Shown piece after piece: positions 53,721 to 63,700 of a stretch of 64,000 nt of DNA. The translations under genes were made by a program, and so were the position numbers. How positions within the stretch are numbered: position 1 is the stretch's first letter; every line of letters starts with the position of its first letter. The notes below the pieces were generated by a model. It saw nothing but the letters and a program-made list of their open reading frames with translations. It was not told where the DNA came from and searched no databases. This DNA comes from Asticcacaulis excentricus (GTDB lineage: Bacteria; Pseudomonadota; Alphaproteobacteria; Caulobacterales; Caulobacteraceae): NCBI RefSeq assembly GCF_003966695.1, contig NZ_AP018828.1, positions 464,001 to 528,000 of the forward strand, given 5' to 3'.

Positions 53721-55060
53721 AATTGCCCCAGCAGTCTGCCCAGTTTGCGGATCAGCTCGTCGATCTCGGCCTCCGTCACGTCCAGAGGCGGGCGGAAGCG
53801 GATCGAGTCGGTGCCTGCCCCCAGCAGCAACAGCTTCTCCTGCTCCAGCGCCATGTCGATCAGCCGCCCCTTGTTCGGCGCGTAGAGCAGGCTGAAGCCT
53901 TGATAGAGGCCCAGTCCGCGTACATTGCCGAGGGTGTCGGGGTATTTTTCAACGAGGCTGTTCAGCCCGCCAAACAGGCGCGCGCCCTTGCTTTCGACGT
54001 TTTGCAGCAGGCCTTCGTCCTCGACGATCCGCCATTCCTCGCAAAAGCGCACCATGTCGGACAAGGTGCCGCCCCAGGTCGAATCGAGGACGCCGATATC
54101 GTCCATCGAATTGAGCATATAGACGACGCCATTGCCGAACTTCTTGGCCGTGGCGACGGCCTGCGGCGGGTGGGGGACGTCAAACAGGTCGATGGAGAAG
54201 ACCTCACCCGTCTGTCCACCGGAGGTCTGCACCTCATCCAGCCCCCAGGCGATGCCGTGGTGGTGGCACAGGCGCGACAACTCCTGATAGAAGCGCGGCA
54301 GGGCCAGACGATGGCCACCGGCCCCTTGAAGCGGTTCAAGAATAACCCCGGCGATTTCATCGCGATAGGTGGACATCAGATAGTCGAGTGTCGCCAGACA
54401 CTTATCGACTTCACGCTGATTGTCCGCTTCGCGGCGGCGGCTGTCATACTCAGGGAAGGGCACCTGAAGATTGCCCTGAATCAGGCCCTGATAGTCGCGG
54501 GTGGCGATGGGGTCGTTCGACAGCTTGGTGATATTGAGCGCATAGACGGTGCGCCCGTGGAAGGCCTGCTCAAAATAGATGAAACGGTGATTGAGGACCG
54601 TCTTGCCCTGCGCCTGCATCTTCTTGTGGTGGAGATTGATGAGGTATTTCATCATGTTCTCAACCGCTTCGGCGCCGGAATTCACCGCATAGACCTCGAC
54701 GCGCTCACCGCGCATACATTTGGGGCGCAGGGCGTGCAGCAGGCGGTAATAGTCGAGACATTCGCGCGTCAGGAAGTCCGGATTGGCCATCTTGGTATTG
54801 GCCGCGACCACCAGCCGGCGCATATAGTCGGGCTCATACAGGCGCGGGTGGTTGTAGCCGATCAGGCGCGACCCATAGAGGCCGCACCAGTCGGTGATGC
54901 GGTCGCCATCGACGGTCGCCAGCTCCAGACCGCGCGACGCTTCCAGATCGACGACGAACGGATAGGGCTCGGCGATGACGTACTGCGACAGTTCGTCCAG
55001 AAGCGCGGCGCTGTCGGGTTTGGGGAAGGTGAGGTTGGTCGTGAGCATGGCCTGGGTCAT
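53717..55060 (-). CDS. lat: L-lysine 6-transaminase
   Basis: Transfers the epsilon-amino group of lysine to 2-oxoglutarate, giving aminoadipate semialdehyde/piperideine-6-carboxylate. 447 residues, class III aminotransferase. PLP-related segments are NSGAEAVENMMKY, FEQAFHGRTVYALN, ILEPLQGAGGHRLALPRFY, LDEVQTSGGQTG and the lysine-bearing TAKKFGNG. Overall length and the DWCGLYGSRLIGYNHPRLY start match the Lat family (beta-lactam clusters and Caulobacterales). ATG 55060 is chosen over 55156, which overlaps the SDR gene. Translationally coupled to phzF. Confidence 0.92.
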   Translation of the reverse strand: MTQAMLTTNLTFPKPDSAALLDELSQYVIAEPYPFVVDLEASRGLELATVDGDRITDWCGLYGSRLIGYNHPRLYEPDYMRRLVVAANTKMANPDFLTRECLDYYRLLHALRPKCMRGERVEVYAVNSGAEAVENMMKYLINLHHKKMQAQGKTVLNHRFIYFEQAFHGRTVYALNITKLSNDPIATRDYQGLIQGNLQVPFPEYDSRRREADNQREVDKCLATLDYLMSTYRDEIAGVILEPLQGAGGHRLALPRFYQELSRLCHHHGIAWGLDEVQTSGGQTGEVFSIDLFDVPHPPQAVATAKKFGNGVVYMLNSMDDIGVLDSTWGGTLSDMVRFCEEWRIVEDEGLLQNVESKGARLFGGLNSLVEKYPDTLGNVRGLGLYQGFSLLYAPNKGRLIDMALEQEKLLLLGAGTDSIRFRPPLDVTEAEIDELIRKLGRLLGQL

Positions 55061-55131
55061 GCGTTTATTTGACCCGAATCCCACAAAAAGTGAACCGGAA
55101 ACCTTTGTTTTTCTGGAAAAAACTTGACCGG

Positions 55132-55884
55132 TTATGCGTGGCCGGAATGAGCCCATTCCCGGAACGCGATCGTCTCCAGCGGCGGGACGCGGTCGGCGCG
55201 CGCCAGCTCGACCATCAGCGGGATGATCTCTTCGGGCAAGGGCAGGGTTTCGGGGTCTTCGCCCGGAAACGCCTCGGCGCGCATTCGGGTGCGCATGGCC
55301 CCCGGATTGACAAGGGCGCAGCGGATGGAGGTGACTTCCATCTCATCGGCCCAGGTGCGTACCAGCGCCTCCATCCCGGCCTTTGAGGCGGCATAGGCCC
55401 CCCAGAAGGCGCGCGGGTTTGAGGCCGCACCTGACGACACAAAAATGGCGCGTGCGGCATCCGACAGCTTCATCACCGGCTCAAGCTGACGGATCAGACG
55501 GTAGGTGGCGTTGAGGTTCAGCGTGATGACGCGGTTAAAATCCTTGGGCTCATAGTGCGAAACGGGGGTCAGCGACCCCAGAGTGGCCGCCGCATGGACA
55601 AAGATGTCGAGTTTCTTGAAGCGTTCATAGATCGCCCCGCCGATACGCTCCAGCGCGGCCCCGTCGGCGAGGTCAAACGGGATCAGGGTGGCGTGACGAC
55701 CGGTTTCGGCAAATATCTGATCATCCAGCTCTTCGAGCGCGCCGGTCGTGCGGGCACAGGCGATCACATGCGCCCCGGCGCGCGCCAGACCCAGCGCCGT
55801 CGCCCGGCCAATGCCGCGCGACGCGCCGGTGATCAGGGCGATACGCCCCTGCAAAAGGGTATCGGTCATCGCCCCCGTCTTCAT
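55132..55884 (-). CDS. short-chain dehydrogenase/reductase
   Basis: 250 residues with the SDR Rossmann motif ITGASRGIGRAT (about 19-30), the AxxG region VHAAATLGSLT, and the YAASKAGMEAL motif with catalytic Tyr and Lys; Ser in FVSSGAAS. NAD(P)-dependent oxidoreductase of unknown substrate. It lies between purF and the lysine aminotransferase gene on the same strand. An inner ATG (55869) is an alternative start. Confidence 0.92.
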   Translation of the reverse strand: MKTGAMTDTLLQGRIALITGASRGIGRATALGLARAGAHVIACARTTGALEELDDQIFAETGRHATLIPFDLADGAALERIGGAIYERFKKLDIFVHAAATLGSLTPVSHYEPKDFNRVITLNLNATYRLIRQLEPVMKLSDAARAIFVSSGAASNPRAFWGAYAASKAGMEALVRTWADEMEVTSIRCALVNPGAMRTRMRAEAFPGEDPETLPLPEEIIPLMVELARADRVPPLETIAFREWAHSGHA

Positions 55885-55904
55885 CGCCCTGTCCTTCTTA
55901 TTTT

Positions 55905-57401
55905 TTAGTGGGTATTGGCCAGAAGCGACAATTGCTGACCGCTGGCTTCGGCCTCGGCGGCGATTTCCTTGTCCGTCAGACGGGTCGGATAGTCGCCGGT
56001 AAAATAGTGGTCGGTATATTGCGGCTGATCGTTGTTGCGGCCGTCATGGCCCATCGCCTTATACAGACCATCGACCGAGAGGAAGCCCAGGCTATCGCAT
56101 TCCAGCATCTGGCGCATTTCCTCGATGGAATGTTGCGCCGCCAGCAGTTTGGCGCGGTCGGGCATGTCGATGCCGTAATAGTCGGGCCACAGGATGGGGG
56201 GCGAGGCCGAGCGCAGGTGGACCTCCTTGGCCCCGGCGGCGCGCACCATGCGCACAATCTTCACTGAGGTGGTGCCGCGCACGATGGAATCGTCGATCAG
56301 GATGACCTTCTTGCCTTCCAGTACGACGCGGTTGGGCGAATGCTTCTTTCGCACCCCCAGATCGCGGATATTCTGGGTGGGTTGAATGAAGGTGCGGCCG
56401 ACATAGTGGTTGCGGATGATGCCCAGTTCGAACGGCAGACCCGATTCTTCGGAGAAGCCCAGTGACGCCGGGACGCCCGAATCCGGCACTGGCACGACGA
56501 TATCGGCATCGGCAGGGTGCTCGATGGCCAGTTGACGGCCCATCGCCTTACGCACTTCGTAGATTGACTTGCCATTCACAACCGAATCCGGTCGCGCGAA
56601 ATAGACATATTCAAACAGGCAGGGGCGGGCGGCTTTGCGCTCAAACGGCTTGAACGATTTGAGACCCTCCTCGTCGATCTGTACCACTTCGCCGTGCTCG
56701 ACATCGCGCACGAAAACCGCGCCGATCATGTCCAGCGCGCAGGTTTCCGAAGCCAGCACATAGGCGTGGCCCAGCTTGCCGATTACCAGCGGGCGGATAC
56801 CCAGCGGGTCGCGCGCCCCGATCATGCCCTTGCGCGTAATGGCGACCAGCGCATAGCCGCCTTCGATATCGCGCAGGGTGTCGATGAAGCGGTCGATGAT
56901 CTTGAGGCTGCGCGAGCGCGCGATCAGGTGCAGGATGACTTCGGAGTCCGAGGTGGACTGGAAGATCGCGCCTTCGGCCACCAGCTTGGTGCGCAGAAAC
57001 ATGAAGTTGGTCAGGTTACCATTGTGCGCGATGGCGATGCCGCCCGAATCGAGATCGGCGAACATAGGCTGCACATTGCGCAGGTGCGATCCGCCGGCGG
57101 TGGAATAGCGCGTATGACCGATGGAGGCGTGACCTTGCAGGCGCTTGATCAGGTCGGCATCGGTGAAGACGTCGCTGACCAGACCGTGCGAGCGTTCGGT
57201 GTAGAAGCGGCGGCCGTCGCACGAGGCGATACCGCAGGCTTCCTGTCCGCGGTGTTGCAGGGCGTGCAGCCCCAGCGCGGTGACTGCCGAGGCGTCCTCC
57301 ATGCCGTAGATGCCGAACACGCCGCATTCAAGGCGCAGGCTGTCGTCGTCGGGATCGCGTGAAACGAAGCTATCCGACAGTTCCGAGGGCGAGGTCAGCA
57401 T
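55905..57401 (-). CDS. purF: amidophosphoribosyltransferase
   Basis: First committed step of purine synthesis: PRPP plus glutamine to phosphoribosylamine. 498 residues. The nucleophile is Cys27 in LRLECGVFGI, so about 26 residues form a propeptide as in the B. subtilis-type enzyme. The glutaminase part has GHTRYSTAG and HNGNLTN; the PRTase loop is VILIDDSIVRGTTS. Cysteines that could bind an iron-sulfur cluster are present late in the sequence, but this is not decided. cvpA lies just upstream, the classic order. Confidence 0.96.
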   Translation of the reverse strand: MLTSPSELSDSFVSRDPDDDSLRLECGVFGIYGMEDASAVTALGLHALQHRGQEACGIASCDGRRFYTERSHGLVSDVFTDADLIKRLQGHASIGHTRYSTAGGSHLRNVQPMFADLDSGGIAIAHNGNLTNFMFLRTKLVAEGAIFQSTSDSEVILHLIARSRSLKIIDRFIDTLRDIEGGYALVAITRKGMIGARDPLGIRPLVIGKLGHAYVLASETCALDMIGAVFVRDVEHGEVVQIDEEGLKSFKPFERKAARPCLFEYVYFARPDSVVNGKSIYEVRKAMGRQLAIEHPADADIVVPVPDSGVPASLGFSEESGLPFELGIIRNHYVGRTFIQPTQNIRDLGVRKKHSPNRVVLEGKKVILIDDSIVRGTTSVKIVRMVRAAGAKEVHLRSASPPILWPDYYGIDMPDRAKLLAAQHSIEEMRQMLECDSLGFLSVDGLYKAMGHDGRNNDQPQYTDHYFTGDYPTRLTDKEIAAEAEASGQQLSLLANTH

Positions 57402-57516
57402 GGCGATACCTTTGTGGCCGGTGAAGGCCTGACGCGAGACAGGGGAGGGGCTGCCTCCATATAGTCGGTATAAGGAGAAATGGAAGCCCCGGTTACGCCC
57501 AGCAGTCCCATATCAC

Positions 57517-58014
57517 CTATTGGTTGGGCGACGCCACGCTGTCGGCATATTTCGCCCAGGAAGGCGCTACCGACACGATGGCCTTGGCGCACTGAACGCT
57601 CAAAGGATAGACCTTGGCTTCGGTGAACCAGTCGGGCTTTCCTTTAGGCAGTACGACCGAAAAAAGCAAATGGATAAAGCCCAGAATGGCCAGGGCGCGC
57701 AATACGCCAAACGCCACCCCAAGGGTGCGGTCGGCATAGCCCATCATCTGCTGCTTGTTGACCTTTTCCGACAGTGAGTTGCCCAACGCGCGGATGCCAA
57801 AATAGGTAGAGATGAATACCACGATGATCACCACCAGCGCGAACATTTCACCCAGATTAAAGGTCTTTTGCAGCCACGGTGCCAGCCAGATGGCAATCAG
57901 GATAGCCAGAATAAAGGAGGCCGTACCGACGATTTCGCGCGTCGCGCCGCGCGTAAAGCCCGACAGGCAGGAAAACAGCAATATGCCCAGAAAGATCAGA
58001 TCGTAGCCTTGCAT
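57517..58014 (-). CDS. cvpA: CvpA family membrane protein
   Basis: 165 residues with four hydrophobic helices (about 5-20, 28-48, 58-80, 98-120) and the family segments GFTRGATREIVG and YADRTLGVAFGVLRAL. CvpA is needed for colicin V production in E. coli and usually precedes purF, as here (115-base gap). Function remains unclear. Confidence 0.9.
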   Translation of the reverse strand: MQGYDLIFLGILLFSCLSGFTRGATREIVGTASFILAILIAIWLAPWLQKTFNLGEMFALVVIIVVFISTYFGIRALGNSLSEKVNKQQMMGYADRTLGVAFGVLRALAILGFIHLLFSVVLPKGKPDWFTEAKVYPLSVQCAKAIVSVAPSWAKYADSVASPNQ

Positions 58015-58113
58015 GTGCGTCCCCTCACAATGGCTTTAAACCCGTACCGGCGTTACCGGCGCCTATTAACCATTCTGGCCTTTTTTATAAAAAAGCGATA
58101 GCCCTGATTTAAA

Positions 58114-58213
58114 CCTCATGCCTAAAAGTGGACACCACTTTTCGGAAATACATGAGGTGTTACAAAAAATTAGAGCCATGCGGCGGCTCAACTGAGCCGA
58201 CTAAGGCTCTAAT
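58114..58213. repeat. RIME-like palindromic repeat, copy B
   Basis: Outer arms CCTCATG/CATGAGG around a CCTAAAAGTGG-ACA-CCACTTTTCGG hairpin, then ATTAGAGCC (58169-58177) paired with GGCTCTAAT (58205-58213) enclosing CGGCTCA-AC-TGAGCCG. The radA stop (58209-58211) lies in its last arm. Compare 22470-22569. Confidence 0.85.
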
Positions 58214-59582
58214 TTTGGAGGTCAAAGGCGCTCATGGCATTGACCAGATGCGAGTAGGTTTTGACCTCGAACGGTGCATTGTCCTGAGCGGCGACGGGGG
58301 CGATGGCGTTGGAAAAGCCCAGTTTCAGCGCCTCTTTCATGCGCGCTTCCATGCGCGACACGCCGCGCACCTCGCCCGACAGACTGATTTCCCCGAAGAT
58401 AACCGACGCCTTCGGCAAGGGTTGATCGAGCAGGGCAGAGACCAGCGCCATGGCGGCGGCCAAGTCAGCGGCGGGTTCGTTGATCTTTAGCCCGCCCGCG
58501 ACGTTGAGATAGACGTCCTTACCGCCGAAGCCCAAGCCGCAGCGCGATTCCAGCACGGCCAGAATCATGGCCAGCCGCCCGGAATCCCACCCCACCACGG
58601 CGCGCCGCGGCGTGCCCAGGGCCGAGGGGGCCACCAGCGCCTGAATTTCGACCAGTACCGGACGCGAACCTTCGATACCCGCGAACACCGCCGAACCCGA
58701 TGAGCGCTCATCATTGTCACCGAGGAAGAGGGCGGAGGGGTTGGGCACTTCGCGCAAACCGCCGTCGCCCATTTCAAACACGCCGATCTCATCAGTGGCT
58801 CCAAAACGGTTTTTGGACCCGCGTAAGATTCTGAACGGATAGCCGCGCTCGCCCTCAAACGACAGCACGGCATCGACCATGTGTTCGACGACGCGCGGTC
58901 CGGCGATCTGGCCTTCCTTGGTGACATGGCCGACCAGGATCATGGCGATACGGTTCTTCTTGGCCAGCCGCACCAGTTCCCCGGCGCAGGCCCGCACCTG
59001 GGACACTGAGCCCTGCGCCGCGTCGATGGCGTCCGACCACAGGGTCTGAATGGAATCGATGATAACGAGGTCGTAGGTATCGCGTTTCAGCGCATCGAGA
59101 ATGGTGCGCAGCGAGGTTTCAGCGGCCAGATCGACCGGGGCCTTGCTGACCCCCATGCGTGAGGCCCGCCCGCGCACCTGCTCAACGGCCTCTTCGCCCG
59201 AAATATAGGCAACCTTCAGGCCGCGCAGCGCCGCGTGGGCGGTGACCTGCAACAACAGGGTCGATTTGCCAACGCCGGGATCACCGGCCAGCAGGATGGC
59301 CGAACCCGGCACAATGCCGCCACCGCACACCCGGTCGAACTCCTCTATGCCCGTCACCATGCGCTGAGGCGCCTCGTCCGGCGCATCAAGAGTTTCAAAG
59401 TTGAGCTTTGAAAGCCTTGAGATTTTCGAAGGTGAGGTTTCGGGTTTCAGACTGCCCGGCGGGGCGGAAAAACTCTCCTGCACCAGAGTATTCCAACTCA
59501 GGCACCCCGAACACTGACCTGCCCATTTGGTGTGGGTCATCCCGCAGGACTGACAGACAAAGACGGCCTGAGCCTTGGACAT
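58209..59582 (-). CDS. radA: DNA repair protein RadA
   Basis: Helicase-like RecA paralogue that extends recombination intermediates. 457 residues: N-terminal C4 zinc finger (CQSCGMTHTKWAGQCSGC, about 9-26), Walker A GDPGVGKSTLL (about 95-105), RadA-specific KNRFGATDE, and a Lon-like C-terminal domain (GGLKINEPAADLA). ATG 59582 gives the family's MSKAQAVFVCQSC start. The gene ends within the RIME-like repeat. Confidence 0.96.
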   Translation of the reverse strand: MSKAQAVFVCQSCGMTHTKWAGQCSGCLSWNTLVQESFSAPPGSLKPETSPSKISRLSKLNFETLDAPDEAPQRMVTGIEEFDRVCGGGIVPGSAILLAGDPGVGKSTLLLQVTAHAALRGLKVAYISGEEAVEQVRGRASRMGVSKAPVDLAAETSLRTILDALKRDTYDLVIIDSIQTLWSDAIDAAQGSVSQVRACAGELVRLAKKNRIAMILVGHVTKEGQIAGPRVVEHMVDAVLSFEGERGYPFRILRGSKNRFGATDEIGVFEMGDGGLREVPNPSALFLGDNDERSSGSAVFAGIEGSRPVLVEIQALVAPSALGTPRRAVVGWDSGRLAMILAVLESRCGLGFGGKDVYLNVAGGLKINEPAADLAAAMALVSALLDQPLPKASVIFGEISLSGEVRGVSRMEARMKEALKLGFSNAIAPVAAQDNAPFEVKTYSHLVNAMSAFDLQN

Positions 59583-59676
59583 GATTCGCTCGCGCAACGG
59601 GGTTTATGCTGCGCAACCGATAGCCTGAGTGGTTGCAAAAATCCAGAACAAACTGCGAACTTTTGTGTCGGGACGG

Positions 59677-59874
59677 TTCTCCACAGATGCACACAGATGG
59701 TCTCAGCGCGGGGCGGGCAAAGTGAAGTTCAAACCACAGATTACACAGATTTCACGGATTGGCGCTTCGCGCCTTTCAGCCTTCACCGCTCTGGGTTCCC
59801 GCTTGAAACACAACCATCTGTGAAATCTGTGAAATCTGTGGTTCCTAAATACCTTTGTGGCTATCTGTGGAGAA
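59677..59874. repeat. ACAGATTACACAGAT-type inverted repeat, copy 2, nested
   Basis: Inner inverted repeat 59732-59843: AACCACAGATTACACAGAT... paired with ...GAAATCTGTGGTT, with the same GGCGC-TTC-GCGCC inner hairpin as at 29454-29556. Outer perfect 12-base arms TTCTCCACAGAT (59677-59688) and ATCTGTGGAGAA (59863-59874). Occupies most of the 412-base radA-dnaB gap; no gene there. Confidence 0.8.
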
Positions 59875-59887
59875 TATCACCACTCTT

Positions 59888-59929
59888 CTATTCGTAGCTG
59901 CTGTACCGGTCCTGACGCGCCAGATTGCC
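59888..59929 (-). repeat. displaced duplicate of the dnaB 3' end
   Basis: 42 bases identical to 59995-60036, which encode the last 13 codons and stop of dnaB (NLARQDRYSSYE region). The copies are direct repeats 107 bases apart, and 65 bases of unrelated sequence lie between them. Confidence 0.9.
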
Positions 59930-59994
59930 GCCCGCTCTCAGGCAGCGAAGCGATAGAGCAAAGTAAGGCGGTTTGGCCGGTAAGATACGCCACT

Positions 59995-61470
<1,476 letters not shown>

Positions 61471-61575
61471 TGCGGTGTTTAAGCAGGTCAGGGACGGGCT
61501 GTCGCTGCCCCTATGCGGCGCAAAGGCGACTGTCCACTTAACTCCGATTCACAGCCTGTGAATAATGGGGATAAG

Positions 61576-61941
61576 CTATTCCGGCACCGGGCGGCAGGTG
61601 ACGCCCTTCAACTCGGTTTCGACCCCTGTATCGTGCCGCACGGCCAGACACTTGCCGTCTTTAAGCACCACATCGAAGACCGTCGGCACGGCAGTGGAAT
61701 GGGTTTCCAGCGGCCCAAGAGGCGGTGGCAGGACTCCGAGCATGGTCGTTTGACTGGCGGCCGAAGGACCAAACTCGATATTAGCCCGACCGATCACCGG
61801 GGCCAGAGCGGCCTTGAGACGGCTGACGGTTTGCGGATCGCTCAGATCGACGCTGGCGGGGACGGCCTTTCCGGCCGCCATCGTCTGACAGCCCACCAGC
61901 CCCAGCGCACACAACAGACCGGCAGGGAGGAGCCCGCGCAT
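61576..61941 (-). CDS. hypothetical lipoprotein
   Basis: 121 residues with lipobox LVGC near residue 18 (MRGLLPAGLLCALGLVGC). The remainder is short, with DLSDPQTVSRLKAALAPVIG and two late cysteines (GKCLAV, GVTCRPVPE). No family recognised. Its ATG overlaps the S41 peptidase stop by one base (TGATG), so it is translationally coupled to that lipoprotein peptidase and may act with it. Confidence 0.75.
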   Translation of the reverse strand: MRGLLPAGLLCALGLVGCQTMAAGKAVPASVDLSDPQTVSRLKAALAPVIGRANIEFGPSAASQTTMLGVLPPPLGPLETHSTAVPTVFDVVLKDGKCLAVRHDTGVETELKGVTCRPVPE

Positions 61942-63587
61942 CAGCGACCTCCCGGCAGGGTCATGTCGCGGTTGACGTCCATGATCCATTTGGGCGGGAC
62001 TATGGCCGGGCCTGAGCCGCCGCTGACCGGGCCCGCCGACTGGACCGCCGAACTGGCGGCCGCGAAGGCGGTGGCCGAGGCCGGGCACGAACGGGTGCGG
62101 CGATAACTGAGCGCCGTGCTGACCAGCCCCTCGGTCGCCAGACCCAGCTCCTTGCTCAGGTCATCGCTGGCGACGCAGCCGGGCAGTTTGACGCCCGTGG
62201 CCGAGGTGGTGTTGTTCGGCACGAAGCCGTCGGCATAGTCACCAAAACCGAGATCGTTCACGCCCTGAAACTGAATGGTGTAGTAGGTCTCACCGCAATT
62301 GTCCTGCGGGTAGAAGCCATAGGGTTTGCCGCAGGTCTTGCCGCCGATCAGGATGACTTCGACACCGACACCGCGCAGACCGTTAATCACCGCTTCCGAG
62401 GCGCTGCACGTGTCTTCGGTGGCCAGCACATAGACGCGCGACAGATTCAGGGTCGGCAGCGACGTTCCCGCCGTTACGGTGAAGCCCAACCCCTGATTGT
62501 AGAAGGGCACGGGGTTGTTGGCCTGACCTGTCACGGGATTGGTGTTACCGGCGGCCGCGTTGAATTTCAGCGTTTCAAAGGTGCGGTTGGCGGTGCGCGT
62601 ATTGCCGGCGATCATGTAGCTGAGCTGTGATGCCACCGCCAGCAGACCGCCGCCATTATAGCGCAGATCGAGGATCAGGTCGCTGACCCCGGCAGTCTGC
62701 ATGTCGCGCATGGCCGAAACGATTTCGGTTTCGCTGGAATAGGGGCTGAAGGTGTTGAACAGAATATAGCCGATTTTCGAGGAACCATCCGTCAGGACGC
62801 TCGTCTTGTTGACCGGCTTGGGGCTGACATTGGCCGAGGTGAGGGTGACGGTCTTTGTTGACCCATCGACCAGACGCAGCCCAAAGGTCGTGGAGGTGCC
62901 GGTCGCCGTCGGGAAAAGCCCGGCATTCAGTGCATTAACACCCGCCTGCGTATTGTCATTGACAAGGTCGATGCCGTTGACCGTCAGGATGCGCGCGCCG
63001 CGCGGCACTACACCGGCGGCGGGCGAGCCCGGCTCGGTATAGACAACGCGGAAATCGCGCGGCGTCGTGGTCGAATAGGCCGTCAGTTCCATGCCGTAGC
63101 TGGCGGTGGCCGCCGCATTGCGCCGCGCCAGATACTCCGTTGTCGGCTCGCTGAAATGGAAGTTGTCCTTGTCCTTGCCAGACGCTGTCTTGGCCGTGGT
63201 CTTCAGCGTAGCGAAATAGGCCGTCCGCGTGCCGCCGCTGGCCGGATCGGTGTCGGTGACCTCCGTGTTCCACAGGTAGGTTTCGCGCGTCCAGGAGCGC
63301 AGCCAGTTCTTTTCGTCGAGCGCCGTGCCGGCCTTGTCCGGGAAGCGGTTGCCCTCGATATCGACGCCGGTGCGCACGGTTTCGCACTTGTCCTTGAAGG
63401 TGCTGGCGGCCTGAAACACGCCGCTGACCCAGCCTGCGACGCCGCCGCCGCCGCTTCCGCCACCGCTCGATCCCGTTGCGGTCGAACCGCCGCCACCTCC
63501 GCCGCCTCCGCCGCCACAGGCGGTCAGGGCCGCCGCGGCGGCTGTCAGAACGAACATGCGGGCGAAGGTCATCAGGCGCTTTGTCAT
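61941..63587 (-). CDS. S41 family peptidase, lipoprotein with poly-glycine linker
   Basis: 548 residues. Lipobox LTAC with Cys24, then ten glycines in a row (25-34) and a Gly/Ser-rich linker to about 49. A PDZ-like domain follows (GMELTAYSTTTPRDFRVVYT, then PRGARILTVNGIDL), then the S41 tail-protease core: ILDLRYNGGG, the nucleophile region ATEDTCSASEAVINGL and IGGKTCGKPYGF. Probably a surface or periplasmic C-terminal-processing-like protease. The frame upstream of 63587 crosses a terminator and belongs to no gene. Confidence 0.88.
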   Translation of the reverse strand: MTKRLMTFARMFVLTAAAAALTACGGGGGGGGGGSTATGSSGGGSGGGGVAGWVSGVFQAASTFKDKCETVRTGVDIEGNRFPDKAGTALDEKNWLRSWTRETYLWNTEVTDTDPASGGTRTAYFATLKTTAKTASGKDKDNFHFSEPTTEYLARRNAAATASYGMELTAYSTTTPRDFRVVYTEPGSPAAGVVPRGARILTVNGIDLVNDNTQAGVNALNAGLFPTATGTSTTFGLRLVDGSTKTVTLTSANVSPKPVNKTSVLTDGSSKIGYILFNTFSPYSSETEIVSAMRDMQTAGVSDLILDLRYNGGGLLAVASQLSYMIAGNTRTANRTFETLKFNAAAGNTNPVTGQANNPVPFYNQGLGFTVTAGTSLPTLNLSRVYVLATEDTCSASEAVINGLRGVGVEVILIGGKTCGKPYGFYPQDNCGETYYTIQFQGVNDLGFGDYADGFVPNNTTSATGVKLPGCVASDDLSKELGLATEGLVSTALSYRRTRSCPASATAFAAASSAVQSAGPVSGGSGPAIVPPKWIMDVNRDMTLPGGR

Positions 63588-63652
63588 GGCGCGATGATGC
63601 CACGAAGTTGGCAGACCGCAAGTCCCTCTTTCGCGGGAGGAAAAGACAAAAA

Positions 63653-63680
63653 AGCCCCCGCAGAGAGGTCTGCGGGGGCT
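63653..63680 (-). terminator. intrinsic terminator after the TonB receptor
   Basis: Arms AGCCCCCGCAGA (63653-63664) and TCTGCGGGGGCT (63669-63680), followed on the minus strand by TTTTTTG. Confidence 0.88.
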
Positions 63681-63700
63681 GGGGCCGGAGCGGTTTTCGC

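Noticed and set aside
53723-55072. 449-codon open frame antisense to the lysine aminotransferase gene
   Set aside because: Shadow frame; the aminotransferase motifs on the other strand are decisive.
57402-57516. purine riboswitch or PurR box before purF
   Set aside because: No matching conserved core seen in the 115-base gap.
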